DNA of 64,000 nt, taken from an uncultured Sulfurovum sp. (GTDB lineage Bacteria > Campylobacterota > Campylobacteria > Campylobacterales > Sulfurovaceae). The stretch spans positions 14,066 through 78,065 of the forward strand of contig CACVAU010000079.1 in assembly GCA_902727915.1 (NCBI GenBank), in the 5' to 3' direction. The translations under genes and the position numbers were made by a program. Below are positions 33,254 through 42,247 of the stretch, piece after piece; within the stretch, counting starts at the first letter, position 1; each line of letters opens with the position of its first letter. The notes under the pieces are model-generated. The model was not told where the DNA came from. It was given only the letters and a program-made list of their open reading frames with translations, and searched no databases.

Positions 33254-34806
33254 TGTTAGTTTTAAAAAAAATAATCTATTTACTATTATTCGTTCATATA
33301 GCAGTTAGTTCGGCTTATGCCAATCGTTGTGATACACAGCTTTTTACAGCAACACTTAATAGTGAGTTAACAATTAGTGATGTTGTTGAAAATTTAGCAG
33401 ATGAGTGTGGTTTAAGTCTCTTGGTTAAAGACTCAGAGGCAAAAAAGAAGTTGTCTGAAAAGCTTTATTTTGTAAAGATGAATAATGCCTCTTTAAATGA
33501 GTTTCTTGATACTGTTCTTCTCGAAAATGATTTATCGTATGTTTTAGGAGATAGTAAATTAAAAATTTCGTATTTAACAACACAAACTTTTAAATTGCAT
33601 TATATTGCTGGAGACCGAAAAGGTACAAGTAATGCACATGTTACCATTGCCAACTCTGGAGCGAGTGGAGGACAGGGTCAACAATCTGGAGGAGGAGCTC
33701 AAGGTGCTGGACAAGAAGGTAGTGACAGTGGAAATGGTTCAAAAACTGGGGTTTCAATTGAGAGTACAGATGAATTTAAATTTTGGTCGAAAATTGAGCA
33801 AGAAATACATGCTTTAATTAACCGACCAGAAGATGCCTATACTGCGCCTACACCAGTTGTAAATGCAGAGGCAGGAATGATTACTGTCACAGGTACAAGC
33901 AAACAACTTCAGCGTGTTTCTTATTATATAGACACTTTGCATAAACAATTGAAAAATCAAGTATTAATTGATGTTAAAATCTTATCGGTTACTTTTGATG
34001 ACTCGTATACTACAGGAGTGGATTGGAATCAACTTTATTCTTTACAAAATATGTCTTTGGCTACAGCGAGTACGCTTCAAAATAATATTTCAGCATTTTC
34101 AGCCATAACGGATGGAGAGTTATCGATTGGAGACACAACCTCAACCCCAAATGCTGAACCAAAACGTTCAGGTGCTGTTATTACTAGAGGTTCTACAAAA
34201 ATTAATGATGTTGTTAAGTTTTTAAAAACCCAAGGTGATGTTAAGTCAATTTCTAATCCTAAAATTTTAACACTTAATAATCAACCAGCTTTAATTTCTG
34301 TTGGTAATGAATTGTTTTATAAAATTCAATCTACCTCTCTTTTGCAAGGTGGAAGTGGTTTAGGAACACAACAAACAGGTGAAACGATTGATTCTGTTTT
34401 TGCTGGTATTCTTTTAGACATTACCCCTGAAATTTCAGAGGATGGTACAATTACCTTAAAAATAAATCCTTCAATTTCAGATACCATAGATACGGTGAGT
34501 ACGACCACAACAGGCTCAAGAACCATTCCACCAGATTTATCAAGAAAACAAATATCATCAGTAGTAACTTTAAATGATGGTGAACATGTTGTTTTAGGAG
34601 GCTTAATCTCTTCTAAATCGGGTACAAAAATTTCAAAAGTACCATTACTTGGAGATTTACCTCTTTTAGAGCATTTGTTTAAAAGAGAAGTAAACGTTGA
34701 TACAGTTGATGAGTTAGTGCTTATTATTACTCCTCATATTATTAAAAAAGATAAAGTTTTATCTTTAGAAGATTTGGGTTATAAAAAGTTAAACGATGAG
34801 TACTAA
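33253..34806 (+). CDS. mshL: MSHA-type secretin
   Basis: A 517-residue outer-membrane secretin that forms the pilus channel. A signal peptide (to about residue 24) is followed by an STN-like N0 domain (ATLNSELTISDVVENLADEC). An unusual Gly/Ser/Gln-rich insert spans residues about 130-165, then an N1/N3 domain (VVNAEAGMITVTGTSKQLQR), and the secretin core ends in VVTLNDGEHVVLGGLI, SKVPLLGDLPLLEHLF and ELVLIITPHII. No pilotin is visible nearby. The end overlaps mshM by 11 bases. Family order (L, M, N-like, E, G) agrees with MSHA loci. Confidence 0.88.
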   Translation: MLVLKKIIYLLLFVHIAVSSAYANRCDTQLFTATLNSELTISDVVENLADECGLSLLVKDSEAKKKLSEKLYFVKMNNASLNEFLDTVLLENDLSYVLGDSKLKISYLTTQTFKLHYIAGDRKGTSNAHVTIANSGASGGQGQQSGGGAQGAGQEGSDSGNGSKTGVSIESTDEFKFWSKIEQEIHALINRPEDAYTAPTPVVNAEAGMITVTGTSKQLQRVSYYIDTLHKQLKNQVLIDVKILSVTFDDSYTTGVDWNQLYSLQNMSLATASTLQNNISAFSAITDGELSIGDTTSTPNAEPKRSGAVITRGSTKINDVVKFLKTQGDVKSISNPKILTLNNQPALISVGNELFYKIQSTSLLQGGSGLGTQQTGETIDSVFAGILLDITPEISEDGTITLKINPSISDTIDTVSTTTTGSRTIPPDLSRKQISSVVTLNDGEHVVLGGLISSKSGTKISKVPLLGDLPLLEHLFKREVNVDTVDELVLIITPHIIKKDKVLSLEDLGYKKLNDEY

Positions 34807-35608
34807 TTATGATGAACTTAAAAATATTTTTGTTGATGTAGTCGATAAAAGCACTTATGTTGAATTGGATTCGGCAAGTTATAATTATTCAATTCTTGAA
34901 AGTTCACTGACTAAGCCTCTTAAAATGGTTTTACTTTATGGTAAGCCTGGTACAGGAAAAAGCATGTTATTAAATAAGCTTTACCATAACCTGAAAGAGA
35001 ATAGAGAAATTTATTATTTTGATGCACCTATTTTGAGTGAAAAAGAGTTTTTAAAAAGCATTTATGAGGCAATGTCAGGACAAACCATTCCTGATAAGAT
35101 GCGTGTTAACTTTGATGGACTTTTAAAGTATTGTCAAAGGTTAAAAGGTGAAAGAGAAGTAATTTTTCTCTTAGATGAGTGTCAGTTATATTCAGAGGCA
35201 CTTATGGAGAAGATTCGTTTACTTTCAGATACGAGAGTTGTGAAGTTTGTCATTACATTACATAAGACTGAAAATGAAGACCTTATTGCTAAAGAGCATT
35301 TTAAAACACGTATTTGGGAAGTTATTGAGATGTCCAATGCAAATGAATATGATTTGGAACTCTACATTCAAAAGAAGATGATTACCCGAGGTTTTGTTGA
35401 AGTTTCTAATAACATTAAAACCAGAGATGTAAAATACATTCATGTTCATACAAAAGGAAATTTTAGAGAAACCAATAAATACCTTTATACAATTTTTGAT
35501 ATTTATGATTATTATGAAAAAAATGAACCTGAAAAAATTTCTGAAAATAAATTTTCAAAAAAAATTCTTGAAATGGCAGCCATTCGCTTAGGATATATCG
35601 ATGCATAA
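34796..35608 (+). CDS. mshM: ExeA/MshM-like AAA ATPase
   Basis: A 270-residue ATPase. Walker A is GKPGTGKSMLLNKL near residue 46, Walker B is VIFLLDECQLYSEALMEKI, and sensor 1 follows in FVITLHKTENEDL, as in ExeA/MshM and GspA. It lacks the usual peptidoglycan-binding C-terminus, so it is MshM-like rather than ExeA-like. It probably helps secretin assembly or pilus function from the cytoplasm. Overlaps both neighbouring genes (11 and 8 bases). Confidence 0.82.
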   Translation: MSTNYDELKNIFVDVVDKSTYVELDSASYNYSILESSLTKPLKMVLLYGKPGTGKSMLLNKLYHNLKENREIYYFDAPILSEKEFLKSIYEAMSGQTIPDKMRVNFDGLLKYCQRLKGEREVIFLLDECQLYSEALMEKIRLLSDTRVVKFVITLHKTENEDLIAKEHFKTRIWEVIEMSNANEYDLELYIQKKMITRGFVEVSNNIKTRDVKYIHVHTKGNFRETNKYLYTIFDIYDYYEKNEPEKISENKFSKKILEMAAIRLGYIDA

Positions 35609-36407
35609 AGTAGAAGAGTTAGAAAAAAAATGGTTTAATTATAAGCTAAAAGAATGGGTACGACCTATGACACGGTTATCAATATTCTCTTTTCTTATTG
35701 CTGGTTCCTATTTGATTTATGATAGTAATCCTTCTTTATTTTCTCCAGCAGTATTGTCAGAAAAAATGACAAGTGTTTTAGGTGTTAGTATGGAAGCAAA
35801 CAGTTCTCAAAGTGATGAAAACAATTCTCTTATAAGCAAAGAAGCCTCTACTAAAGAAATAGCCATCGCTGAAAGTGTTAATGGGGTGAGTGCATTGGCT
35901 TTGGCTCCTATTATCCCTGTCATTGATATGGAAAAAGAGGAACGCATTAGTGAAGTTAAGCGACAACAACCAAAGAGAAATGCAAATGTGGTTGCTGCTA
36001 AACCAAATACGTATTTAACAGCGAAAGAGTTAGCTGTAATTACTAAGAGGGAAGCAAAAATAGAGTCCGTACCTCGTAAGAGCAAAAAAATGAAATTTCA
36101 AACTACTTCTAAAAATTACATAGAAACAATTAAAGAGAAATTTTCTAAATCAAACAATCCACGAGAAGCATTAATCTTGGCAAAATCATACTATAAAAAT
36201 GCTAATTATGAAGCCTCTGAAAAGTGGGCGTTGGCAGCCAATAAGTTGGATAACTCTTTAGAAGATAGTTGGTTGATTTTTGCTAAGTCAAAAGCAAAGT
36301 TGGGTAAGAAAAAAGAAGCCTTAACTATTTTGGTCAATTATTATAAAAAAAGTAATTCGAGAAAAGCTCAAAGTGTGATTGGACTGATAAAAACTGGTAA
36401 GCTATAA
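35601..36407 (+). CDS. MshN-like membrane-anchored TPR protein
   Basis: A 268-residue protein with an N-terminal cytoplasmic patch, one membrane helix (residues about 27-45, LSIFSFLIAGSYLIYD) and a low-complexity Ser/Glu/Lys linker. C-terminal TPR-like repeats occupy about 180-268 (PREALILAKSYYKNANYEAS, EKWALAANKLDNSLEDSWLI). Position and layout match MshN of MSHA operons, whose function is poorly known. Overlaps mshM by 8 bases and the following gene by one base. Confidence 0.6.
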   Translation: MHKVEELEKKWFNYKLKEWVRPMTRLSIFSFLIAGSYLIYDSNPSLFSPAVLSEKMTSVLGVSMEANSSQSDENNSLISKEASTKEIAIAESVNGVSALALAPIIPVIDMEKEERISEVKRQQPKRNANVVAAKPNTYLTAKELAVITKREAKIESVPRKSKKMKFQTTSKNYIETIKEKFSKSNNPREALILAKSYYKNANYEASEKWALAANKLDNSLEDSWLIFAKSKAKLGKKKEALTILVNYYKKSNSRKAQSVIGLIKTGKL

Positions 36408-36964
36408 TGAAAAAAATTATTCTAATCGTTTTATTAACAACAATTTCCTCTTTTGCTTCCAATCTTTCTACTTTATATAAGTTATATGAAAAACAAAAAT
36501 ATGATAAAGCTTGTGATTATGCTGTGAAATATTTTTATAAAAAGAAAAATAAAAATTCTGAGCAGTACTTAACACTTTATGGACTTTCTTGTTTAGAAAC
36601 AGATAAAATTTATCGTATTGCTACACCAATGTTACGTTTAAAATCAAGTAAAAATGCCAGAGCAAATGCAGCTTATTTATCAACCATTTTATTACAAAAA
36701 AAACTTCTGTTCCAAGCCTTAGTAGATGAGGTACCATTAGAAGGATTACGTTTACCAGAAACTAATTTTATTGTTTCTAAAATCTTTAAACTTTACCTTA
36801 ATCAAGAATATGTTTTAAAAAACAATATTTATACTTTTCAAGATAGAGAAAAAACAGCACTAAAATATCAACTTTATGTTGAAGAAAATAAAAAGAAAGA
36901 AAAATTTATGATTATAGATACCTATAAAGATGATAAATTTATTCATCGATATCGTTATAAATAG
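36407..36964 (+). CDS. Periplasmic hypothetical protein of the pilus operon
   Basis: A 185-residue protein with a signal peptide (MKKIILIVLLTTISSFAS) and a helical TPR-like body (LSTLYKLYEKQKYDKACDYA, QYLTLYGLSCLETDKIYRIA). Two cysteines (KACDYA, LSCLET) may form a disulfide. No known family. Between MshN-like and MshE, coupled to the former by TAATG and 8 bases before the latter, so it is part of the pilus operon. It may be a lineage-specific assembly factor. Confidence 0.55.
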   Translation: MKKIILIVLLTTISSFASNLSTLYKLYEKQKYDKACDYAVKYFYKKKNKNSEQYLTLYGLSCLETDKIYRIATPMLRLKSSKNARANAAYLSTILLQKKLLFQALVDEVPLEGLRLPETNFIVSKIFKLYLNQEYVLKNNIYTFQDREKTALKYQLYVEENKKKEKFMIIDTYKDDKFIHRYRYK

Positions 36965-36972
36965 GAGAGAAT

Positions 36973-38709
36973 ATGCAAAAAATTATTGATTTACTTATAA
37001 AAGAAAATACCTTAGATGAAGACAAGTTAAAATTATTTATAGATAAATATACAGAAGAGAAATTAAGTATTAAAAATTTATTGAAAGTCAGGTTGATCCA
37101 ATATGATAAAATGGAACAAGTTTTACTTCAATCCTTAAGACTTCATACGATTGAACTTAGTGATTTAGAAGGTATTCAAGGCATAGATACTACGCTATTA
37201 TTAGAGAAACAAGCAGAGGTTTTAGGCGTTAAGTATGTTGATATTTCAGATGTGGATATTGATTTTAAATTAATTAAACGTTTACCATTGAAACAACTGC
37301 TTCGTTATAATGCACTCCCTTTATATAGTGAAGATGATATCGTAACAGTTGCTTTTGAAAATCCAAATGATTTTGAAGCTAAAGGGGCAATAGAACGTTT
37401 TTTTCATGGAAAAATTATGGAGGTTGTTTTAGGACGTAAGGAAATCATCCATCAAGTTTTAGGACAATTAAATCAAGATGAAAAAGTTGAAGAATATGCC
37501 ATTGACATTAAGGCAGACCTAGAACGAGGAGGAACAGATAGTAGTACAGATGAATCTCCAGCTGTTTTAAAATTGATTGAACTTATTTTATCTTCAGCGA
37601 TTGACAAAGGTGCCAGTGATTTACATATAGAGGCAACAGAAAAACATTGTATTGTTCGTTATAGAATTGATGGAATGTTACAAGAAAATTTTAGAACAGA
37701 ACATAGTATTTTTTCTCCTTTATCCTCACGTATGAAACTTTTGTCAAACCTTGATATTGCTGAAAAAAGAAAACCTCAAGATGGGCGATTTACCAAAAAT
37801 GTTAATGGGCGTGTATTTGACTTTCGGGTTTCAACCTTACCCACCATGTTTGGTGAATCCATTGTTATGAGGGTACTTGATAAGTCAAAAGCTTTGGTAC
37901 AATTAGAAGATGCTGGTATGAATAAAATATCTTATAAAAAGTTTTTAAAAGGAATTCATGCACCTTATGGCATTGTACTGGTCACAGGTCCTACAGGTTC
38001 TGGTAAAACAACCACACTTTATGGGGCGCTTAATGAAATTAAAGATGTTAAAGATAAGACCATTACTGTTGAAGACCCTGTGGAGTATCAAATGGATGGT
38101 ATTCAACAAGTTCAAATTAATACCAGTTCAGGCTTAGATTTTCCAGCTGCTTTGCGTTCTATTTTGAGACAGGATCCAGACAAAATTATGATTGGAGAGA
38201 TTCGTGATCAAGAAACACTGCGTATTGCCATTCAAGCTGCTTTAACAGGGCATATGGTTATTTCGACACTGCATACGAACTCAGCTGTTTCAGCCATTGG
38301 TCGTATGTTAGATATGGGGATTGAGTCTTATTTAATTTCTGGTGCTGTGGTTGCCATACAGGGTCAGCGTTTGGTACGTAAGGTTTGCCAGTCTTGTAAA
38401 GAAAAAACAATGTTATCAGCTACACTTATTGAAGAGATTAAACGATTTGTACCTGAAAATGCTGTTTTTTATGTGGGTAAAGGTTGCCCTGTTTGTAATG
38501 GTTCGGGTTATGTAGGAAGAGAAATGATTTCAGAGGTTTTACCTATCTCAGATAAATTATCAACCATGATAGCCAATGGTAATACAAAAGATGAGTTAGA
38601 AAAACAGGCAATAAGTGAAGGCTTTTTTTCTATGTTTCAAGATGGCTTAACAAAAGCATTAGAAGGTAAAACAACAGTAGAAGAAATCATGAGAGTAGCG
38701 AGGTCATAA
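36973..38709 (+). CDS. mshE: Type IV pilus extension ATPase (GspE/PilB/MshE family)
   Basis: A 578-residue secretion ATPase. The N-terminal GspE-II domains run to about residue 190; a c-di-GMP-binding MshEN motif is not clear to me, though this region is where it would be. Walker A is GPTGSGKTTTLY, the Asp box is VEDPVEYQ, Walker B is LRQDPDKIMIGEIRD and the His box is TGHMVISTLHTNSA. A zinc-binding Cys tetrad is CQSC...CPVC. It powers pilin polymerisation. AGGAGAG precedes the ATG. Coupled to mshG by a one-base overlap. No retraction ATPase gene is present here. Confidence 0.92.
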   Translation: MQKIIDLLIKENTLDEDKLKLFIDKYTEEKLSIKNLLKVRLIQYDKMEQVLLQSLRLHTIELSDLEGIQGIDTTLLLEKQAEVLGVKYVDISDVDIDFKLIKRLPLKQLLRYNALPLYSEDDIVTVAFENPNDFEAKGAIERFFHGKIMEVVLGRKEIIHQVLGQLNQDEKVEEYAIDIKADLERGGTDSSTDESPAVLKLIELILSSAIDKGASDLHIEATEKHCIVRYRIDGMLQENFRTEHSIFSPLSSRMKLLSNLDIAEKRKPQDGRFTKNVNGRVFDFRVSTLPTMFGESIVMRVLDKSKALVQLEDAGMNKISYKKFLKGIHAPYGIVLVTGPTGSGKTTTLYGALNEIKDVKDKTITVEDPVEYQMDGIQQVQINTSSGLDFPAALRSILRQDPDKIMIGEIRDQETLRIAIQAALTGHMVISTLHTNSAVSAIGRMLDMGIESYLISGAVVAIQGQRLVRKVCQSCKEKTMLSATLIEEIKRFVPENAVFYVGKGCPVCNGSGYVGREMISEVLPISDKLSTMIANGNTKDELEKQAISEGFFSMFQDGLTKALEGKTTVEEIMRVARS

Positions 38710-39953
38710 TGAAATATTTTAAAATAACCATTTTGTCAAAAGGAAAAAAACGTCTAGAAACGATTCAGGCGAAAAGTAAAATAGAAGCAATAAGGTTGAC
38801 TAAAAAGAAATATCCTGGGGTAGCTGTACAAAAATCTGTAGAGATTGCTGCACCGATGGGGAGTTCATTTGACAATATTTTTGTGGATTTAAAAAATTCT
38901 TTTGAACGAAAAATTGACATTAACAATAAAATTGCAGCCATAAGACAAATAGCTGTTATGACTGATGCTGGAATCTCTATTCATGATGCCATTTCAGAAG
39001 TAGCAGCGAATGCAGAGAATCCAAAATTAAAAAAAATTTATCAAAATGTTGCTTCAGACATTAATGCTGGTAAAAGTATTGCTGATTCTATTGAACCTTA
39101 TAAAGAAGAGTTTGGACACATCGCCATTGCAATGACCAACTTAGGTGAGAAAACAGGTAATATTGCTGGTTCGTATGACAAACTTGCCAATATTTTGGAA
39201 GATATTCGAGACAATTTAAAAAAATTTAAAAAAGCTATTCGTACACCACTGATTACTTTTGCTGCGATGGCTGTTGCTTTTACCATCTTAATTATGGTTG
39301 TTGTTCCTAAATTTAAAGAAATGTTTGAAAAGTTTAATTCAGCCCTACCTGTACCAACGCAAATACTTCTATTTTTAGAAGATATTTTAAATAATTACGG
39401 ACTTTATGTTTTGGCTGGTTTAGCACTGATTGTTTTTATGGTTTTAAAACAATATAAAAATAATCCAAAGTTTAAATATAAGGTAGACAAACTTTTAGTA
39501 CATCCTAAATTTTATCTTATTGAAAAAATTATTTTCTTTTCAACCATGCATAAATATACCTTGGTTTTTGGAGAATTGGTTAAGTCAGGTATTCCTGTGT
39601 CTGAAGCATTAGATACAGCCATTGATATGGTAGAAAATGCTTACATAAAAGAAAAACTTTTAAGTGTTAATGCAAACATTGCTCGAGGTATTTCACTTTC
39701 AGATGCTTTTGAACAAACAGGGCTTTTTGAAAACATGTTATTACAAATGATACGAGCAGGGGAAACAGGAGGGCAATTAGATGCCATGCTGGGTAAAGTT
39801 ACTGAATATTATGACTCAAGGTTTCAAGACCTTATTGATAACTTGGCTGCTTATATTGAGCCTATTATGCTCTTTTTTATCGCAGGACTTGTTTTGTTAA
39901 TGGCACTAGGAATCTTTATGCCAATGTGGGATCTTGGGAAGGCTGTGAAGTAG
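38709..39953 (+). CDS. mshG: Type IV pilus inner-membrane platform protein (GspF family)
   Basis: A 414-residue protein with two GspF repeats (FIDNNKIAAIRQIAVMTDAG-like and FFSTMHKYTLVFGELVKSGI) and three membrane segments near residues 185-210, 235-255 and 383-407. PilC/GspF proteins form the rotor-like platform for the extension ATPase. Last gene of the operon. A terminator hairpin begins inside its last codons and includes the stop. Confidence 0.92.
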   Translation: MKYFKITILSKGKKRLETIQAKSKIEAIRLTKKKYPGVAVQKSVEIAAPMGSSFDNIFVDLKNSFERKIDINNKIAAIRQIAVMTDAGISIHDAISEVAANAENPKLKKIYQNVASDINAGKSIADSIEPYKEEFGHIAIAMTNLGEKTGNIAGSYDKLANILEDIRDNLKKFKKAIRTPLITFAAMAVAFTILIMVVVPKFKEMFEKFNSALPVPTQILLFLEDILNNYGLYVLAGLALIVFMVLKQYKNNPKFKYKVDKLLVHPKFYLIEKIIFFSTMHKYTLVFGELVKSGIPVSEALDTAIDMVENAYIKEKLLSVNANIARGISLSDAFEQTGLFENMLLQMIRAGETGGQLDAMLGKVTEYYDSRFQDLIDNLAAYIEPIMLFFIAGLVLLMALGIFMPMWDLGKAVK

Positions 39954-39972
39954 CTTTATAAAGCTACTTTTT
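39948..39972 (+). terminator. Terminator of the pilus operon
   Basis: Nine-base arms AAGTAGCTT and AAGCTACTT with a TATA loop (39948-39969) are followed by TTTTTC on the plus strand. The left arm contains the mshG stop, and the right part lies in the end of the convergent protease gene, which stops 2 bases after mshG. On the minus strand no T-run follows, so it terminates mainly the pilus transcript. Confidence 0.75.
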
Positions 39973-41176
39973 CTTTTGAGGATAAATACAAAAGTGCATT
40001 TTCTTGGTCTATTTTAAATTTAAATCGTTTAAAAAAATTCATTCCGAGTAATCCATCTGCATGTTTCTGTGGAAAGTTTGAAGAGACAATTTTAAATTGT
40101 TGGAGATGGATGTCTCCAATAGAAAAGGTATTGGCTTCTTGTAGTTGGGCATTGATTTCACCTCCTGCTGTATTGAGAATAATATTCTCTTTTATAATGG
40201 TTAGGGAAGAGATCTTTTCTTCATTGACCATGGTGAGTGTAGCACCTGTATCTAGGAGTAAGGTAACAAAGGTATTATCTATTTCTACATCAATGGTAAA
40301 GTGTTCTCCTATTTTGTCTAAAGGAAGTTGATGTGTGTACTCTTTATTCTCATTAATTTTTTGTTCAATAAATTTTAATAATTTTTTTGCTTTTTCACCA
40401 TAGTCATAATCATATTCTATTTCTTGGAGTAATGTTGTCGCAGTAGTATAATTTTGCATTTCTAAGTAAACATTTGCCAGTGCATAGATATAAAATGGTG
40501 TTTTAATGCCAAGTTCTATTTGTGCTTGTAAAAAATTAATGAGTTTTTGAAATTCTTGCATATCTTTTAATTGATTAATATAAAGTTGCGAATTTTGAAT
40601 GAGTATTGGGTAAAGTTTTTCACTTTCTGAAGCTGAAACACTTTCTATGCGTTGCGTAATTAATTTTATAGCTTCTTTATAGGCTTTTATACTTTGATAA
40701 GTTTTTATGAGTTCTAAACTCACAGTTTTATGCTTTGGTTCTAGTTGAATAAATTCTAACATATGGTTTATGGCTTCATTGGGCTGTGTGCTACTTTTTT
40801 GTTTAAAATAATCAAGTAAGTGCGAACGATATAAAGGAAGCTTTTGGTTCGGAGCATCTAAATAGATTGCCATGGCATCTGAAAATTGATTTTGTGCTAA
40901 AAAATGAAAAAAAGGATTGACTACAGAAGTATTTTTATCATTTATTTTTTCGTGTTTTTTGTCTTGATTAAGGTTTTGTTGAGCTGTTTTTATGCTGATA
41001 TTTTCTTCAGTAGGGCTTATGACTTTAGGGGGCTGTGATGTTGTTTCTATATTGGATATTTTAGAAATATTAATTTCATTTTTGAGAATATTAGGAGGGC
41101 TAAGTTGATGGTAAAAAGCATGAAAGTTCCATCCTATCAGCACACCAGTTATTAAGGCTATTAGTAAATTAAACAT
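39956..41176 (-). CDS. Membrane-anchored TPR protein with retropepsin-like aspartic protease domain
   Basis: A 406-residue protein. An N-terminal membrane anchor (residues 1-22, LIALITGVLIGWNFHAFY) is followed by a polar linker, TPR-like helices at about 85-270, and a C-terminal clan AA aspartic protease domain. The catalytic LLLDTGATLTMV lies near residue 308 and the supporting GLLGMNFF near residue 380. Such single-domain retropepsins dimerise to form the active site; the TIGR02281-type family is periplasmic and uncharacterised. Converges with the pilus operon and shares its terminator region. Confidence 0.8.
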   Translation of the reverse strand: MFNLLIALITGVLIGWNFHAFYHQLSPPNILKNEINISKISNIETTSQPPKVISPTEENISIKTAQQNLNQDKKHEKINDKNTSVVNPFFHFLAQNQFSDAMAIYLDAPNQKLPLYRSHLLDYFKQKSSTQPNEAINHMLEFIQLEPKHKTVSLELIKTYQSIKAYKEAIKLITQRIESVSASESEKLYPILIQNSQLYINQLKDMQEFQKLINFLQAQIELGIKTPFYIYALANVYLEMQNYTTATTLLQEIEYDYDYGEKAKKLLKFIEQKINENKEYTHQLPLDKIGEHFTIDVEIDNTFVTLLLDTGATLTMVNEEKISSLTIIKENIILNTAGGEINAQLQEANTFSIGDIHLQQFKIVSSNFPQKHADGLLGMNFFKRFKFKIDQENALLYLSSKEKVAL

Positions 41177-41299
41177 GAATATATCTCCTCACTATTATGT
41201 GAATCTATTTTAGCCAAAAGAGTCTTATAGTACTCTCATCACTCTATTAGTCAAATATTGGTAGAATGCGATTATTCTATAACATATCAAGGGATCCAA

Positions 41300-42247
41300 A
41301 TGAGAGGATATATGCTTTTCTCTGGTACAGCCAATCCAGAACTTGCTCAAAAAATTTCAAAACAGTTAGATTTACCACTTGCCGAGGCAAGGATTAAAAG
41401 ATTTTCTGACGGTGAAATCAATGTAAAGATTGAAAAAAGTGTACGTGGTAAAGATGTTTTTATCATTCAGCCAACCTCAGCACCAGCCAATTCAAACTTA
41501 ATGGAATTGCTTATTATGACAGATGCACTTAAGCGTTCATCTGCAAATTCTATTACAGCCGTCGTTCCTTACTATGGATATGCTAGACAAGACAGAAAAG
41601 CAGAACCAAGAGTACCTATTACAGCAAAACTTGTTGCGAACCTTATGGAGACAGCAGGGATTACGCGTATGGTTACCATTGATTTACATGCCTCACAGAT
41701 TCAAGGTTTTTTTGATATTCCTGTAGATAATCTTTATGGGGCAATTTTATTTAAAGAGTATATTCAGTCTAAAAACTTTACAAATCCAGTCATTGCCAGT
41801 CCAGACATTGGTGGGGTTGCTCGTGCGAGATACTTTGCAAAATCACTGGGACTTGATATGGTAATTGTGGACAAAAGGCGTGAAAAAGCCAATGAATCAG
41901 AAGTCATGAACATTATTGGTGATGTGCAAGGTAAAGATGTCATTATGATTGATGATATGATTGATACTGCTGGAACCATGGTAAAAGCTGCTTCTGCACT
42001 TAAAAAACTTGGGGCAACTTCGGTTATGGCCTGTTGTACACACCCAGTTCTTTCAGGACCTGCGTATGAGCGTATTCAACAAGGTGAACTCGATGAATTG
42101 GTTATTACTGACACGATTGCTACTACGGAGAATACGAATAAATGTGATAAAATCAAAGTACTTTCAACAGATAAAATGTTAGCCGAAGTAATCCGTCGTG
42201 TTTATCATAATGAGAGTGTTAACTCAATTTTTGGAACGGCGAACTAA
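41300..42247 (+). CDS. prs: Ribose-phosphate pyrophosphokinase
   Basis: Makes PRPP from ribose-5-phosphate and ATP for nucleotide, His and NAD synthesis. The 315-residue protein has [58 protein letters not shown] and the PRPP-binding [14 protein letters not shown]. The ATG at 41300 gives the usual family length and follows AAGGGATCCAA; a GTG-type upstream extension to 41258 does not. Its stop overlaps lepA by one base, so the two are coupled. Confidence 0.95.
   Translation: MRGYMLFSGTANPELAQKISKQLDLPLAEARIKRFSDGEINVKIEKSVRGKDVFIIQPTSAPANSNLMELLIMTDALKRSSANSITAVVPYYGYARQDRKAEPRVPITAKLVANLMETAGITRMVTIDLHASQIQGFFDIPVDNLYGAILFKEYIQSKNFTNPVIASPDIGGVARARYFAKSLGLDMVIVDKRREKANESEVMNIIGDVQGKDVIMIDDMIDTAGTMVKAASALKKLGATSVMACCTHPVLSGPAYERIQQGELDELVITDTIATTENTNKCDKIKVLSTDKMLAEVIRRVYHNESVNSIFGTAN

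Noticed and set aside
33605..33817. 70-residue frame within the secretin gene
   Set aside because: It is an alternative frame of the Gly/Ser-rich insert of mshL with no start signal.
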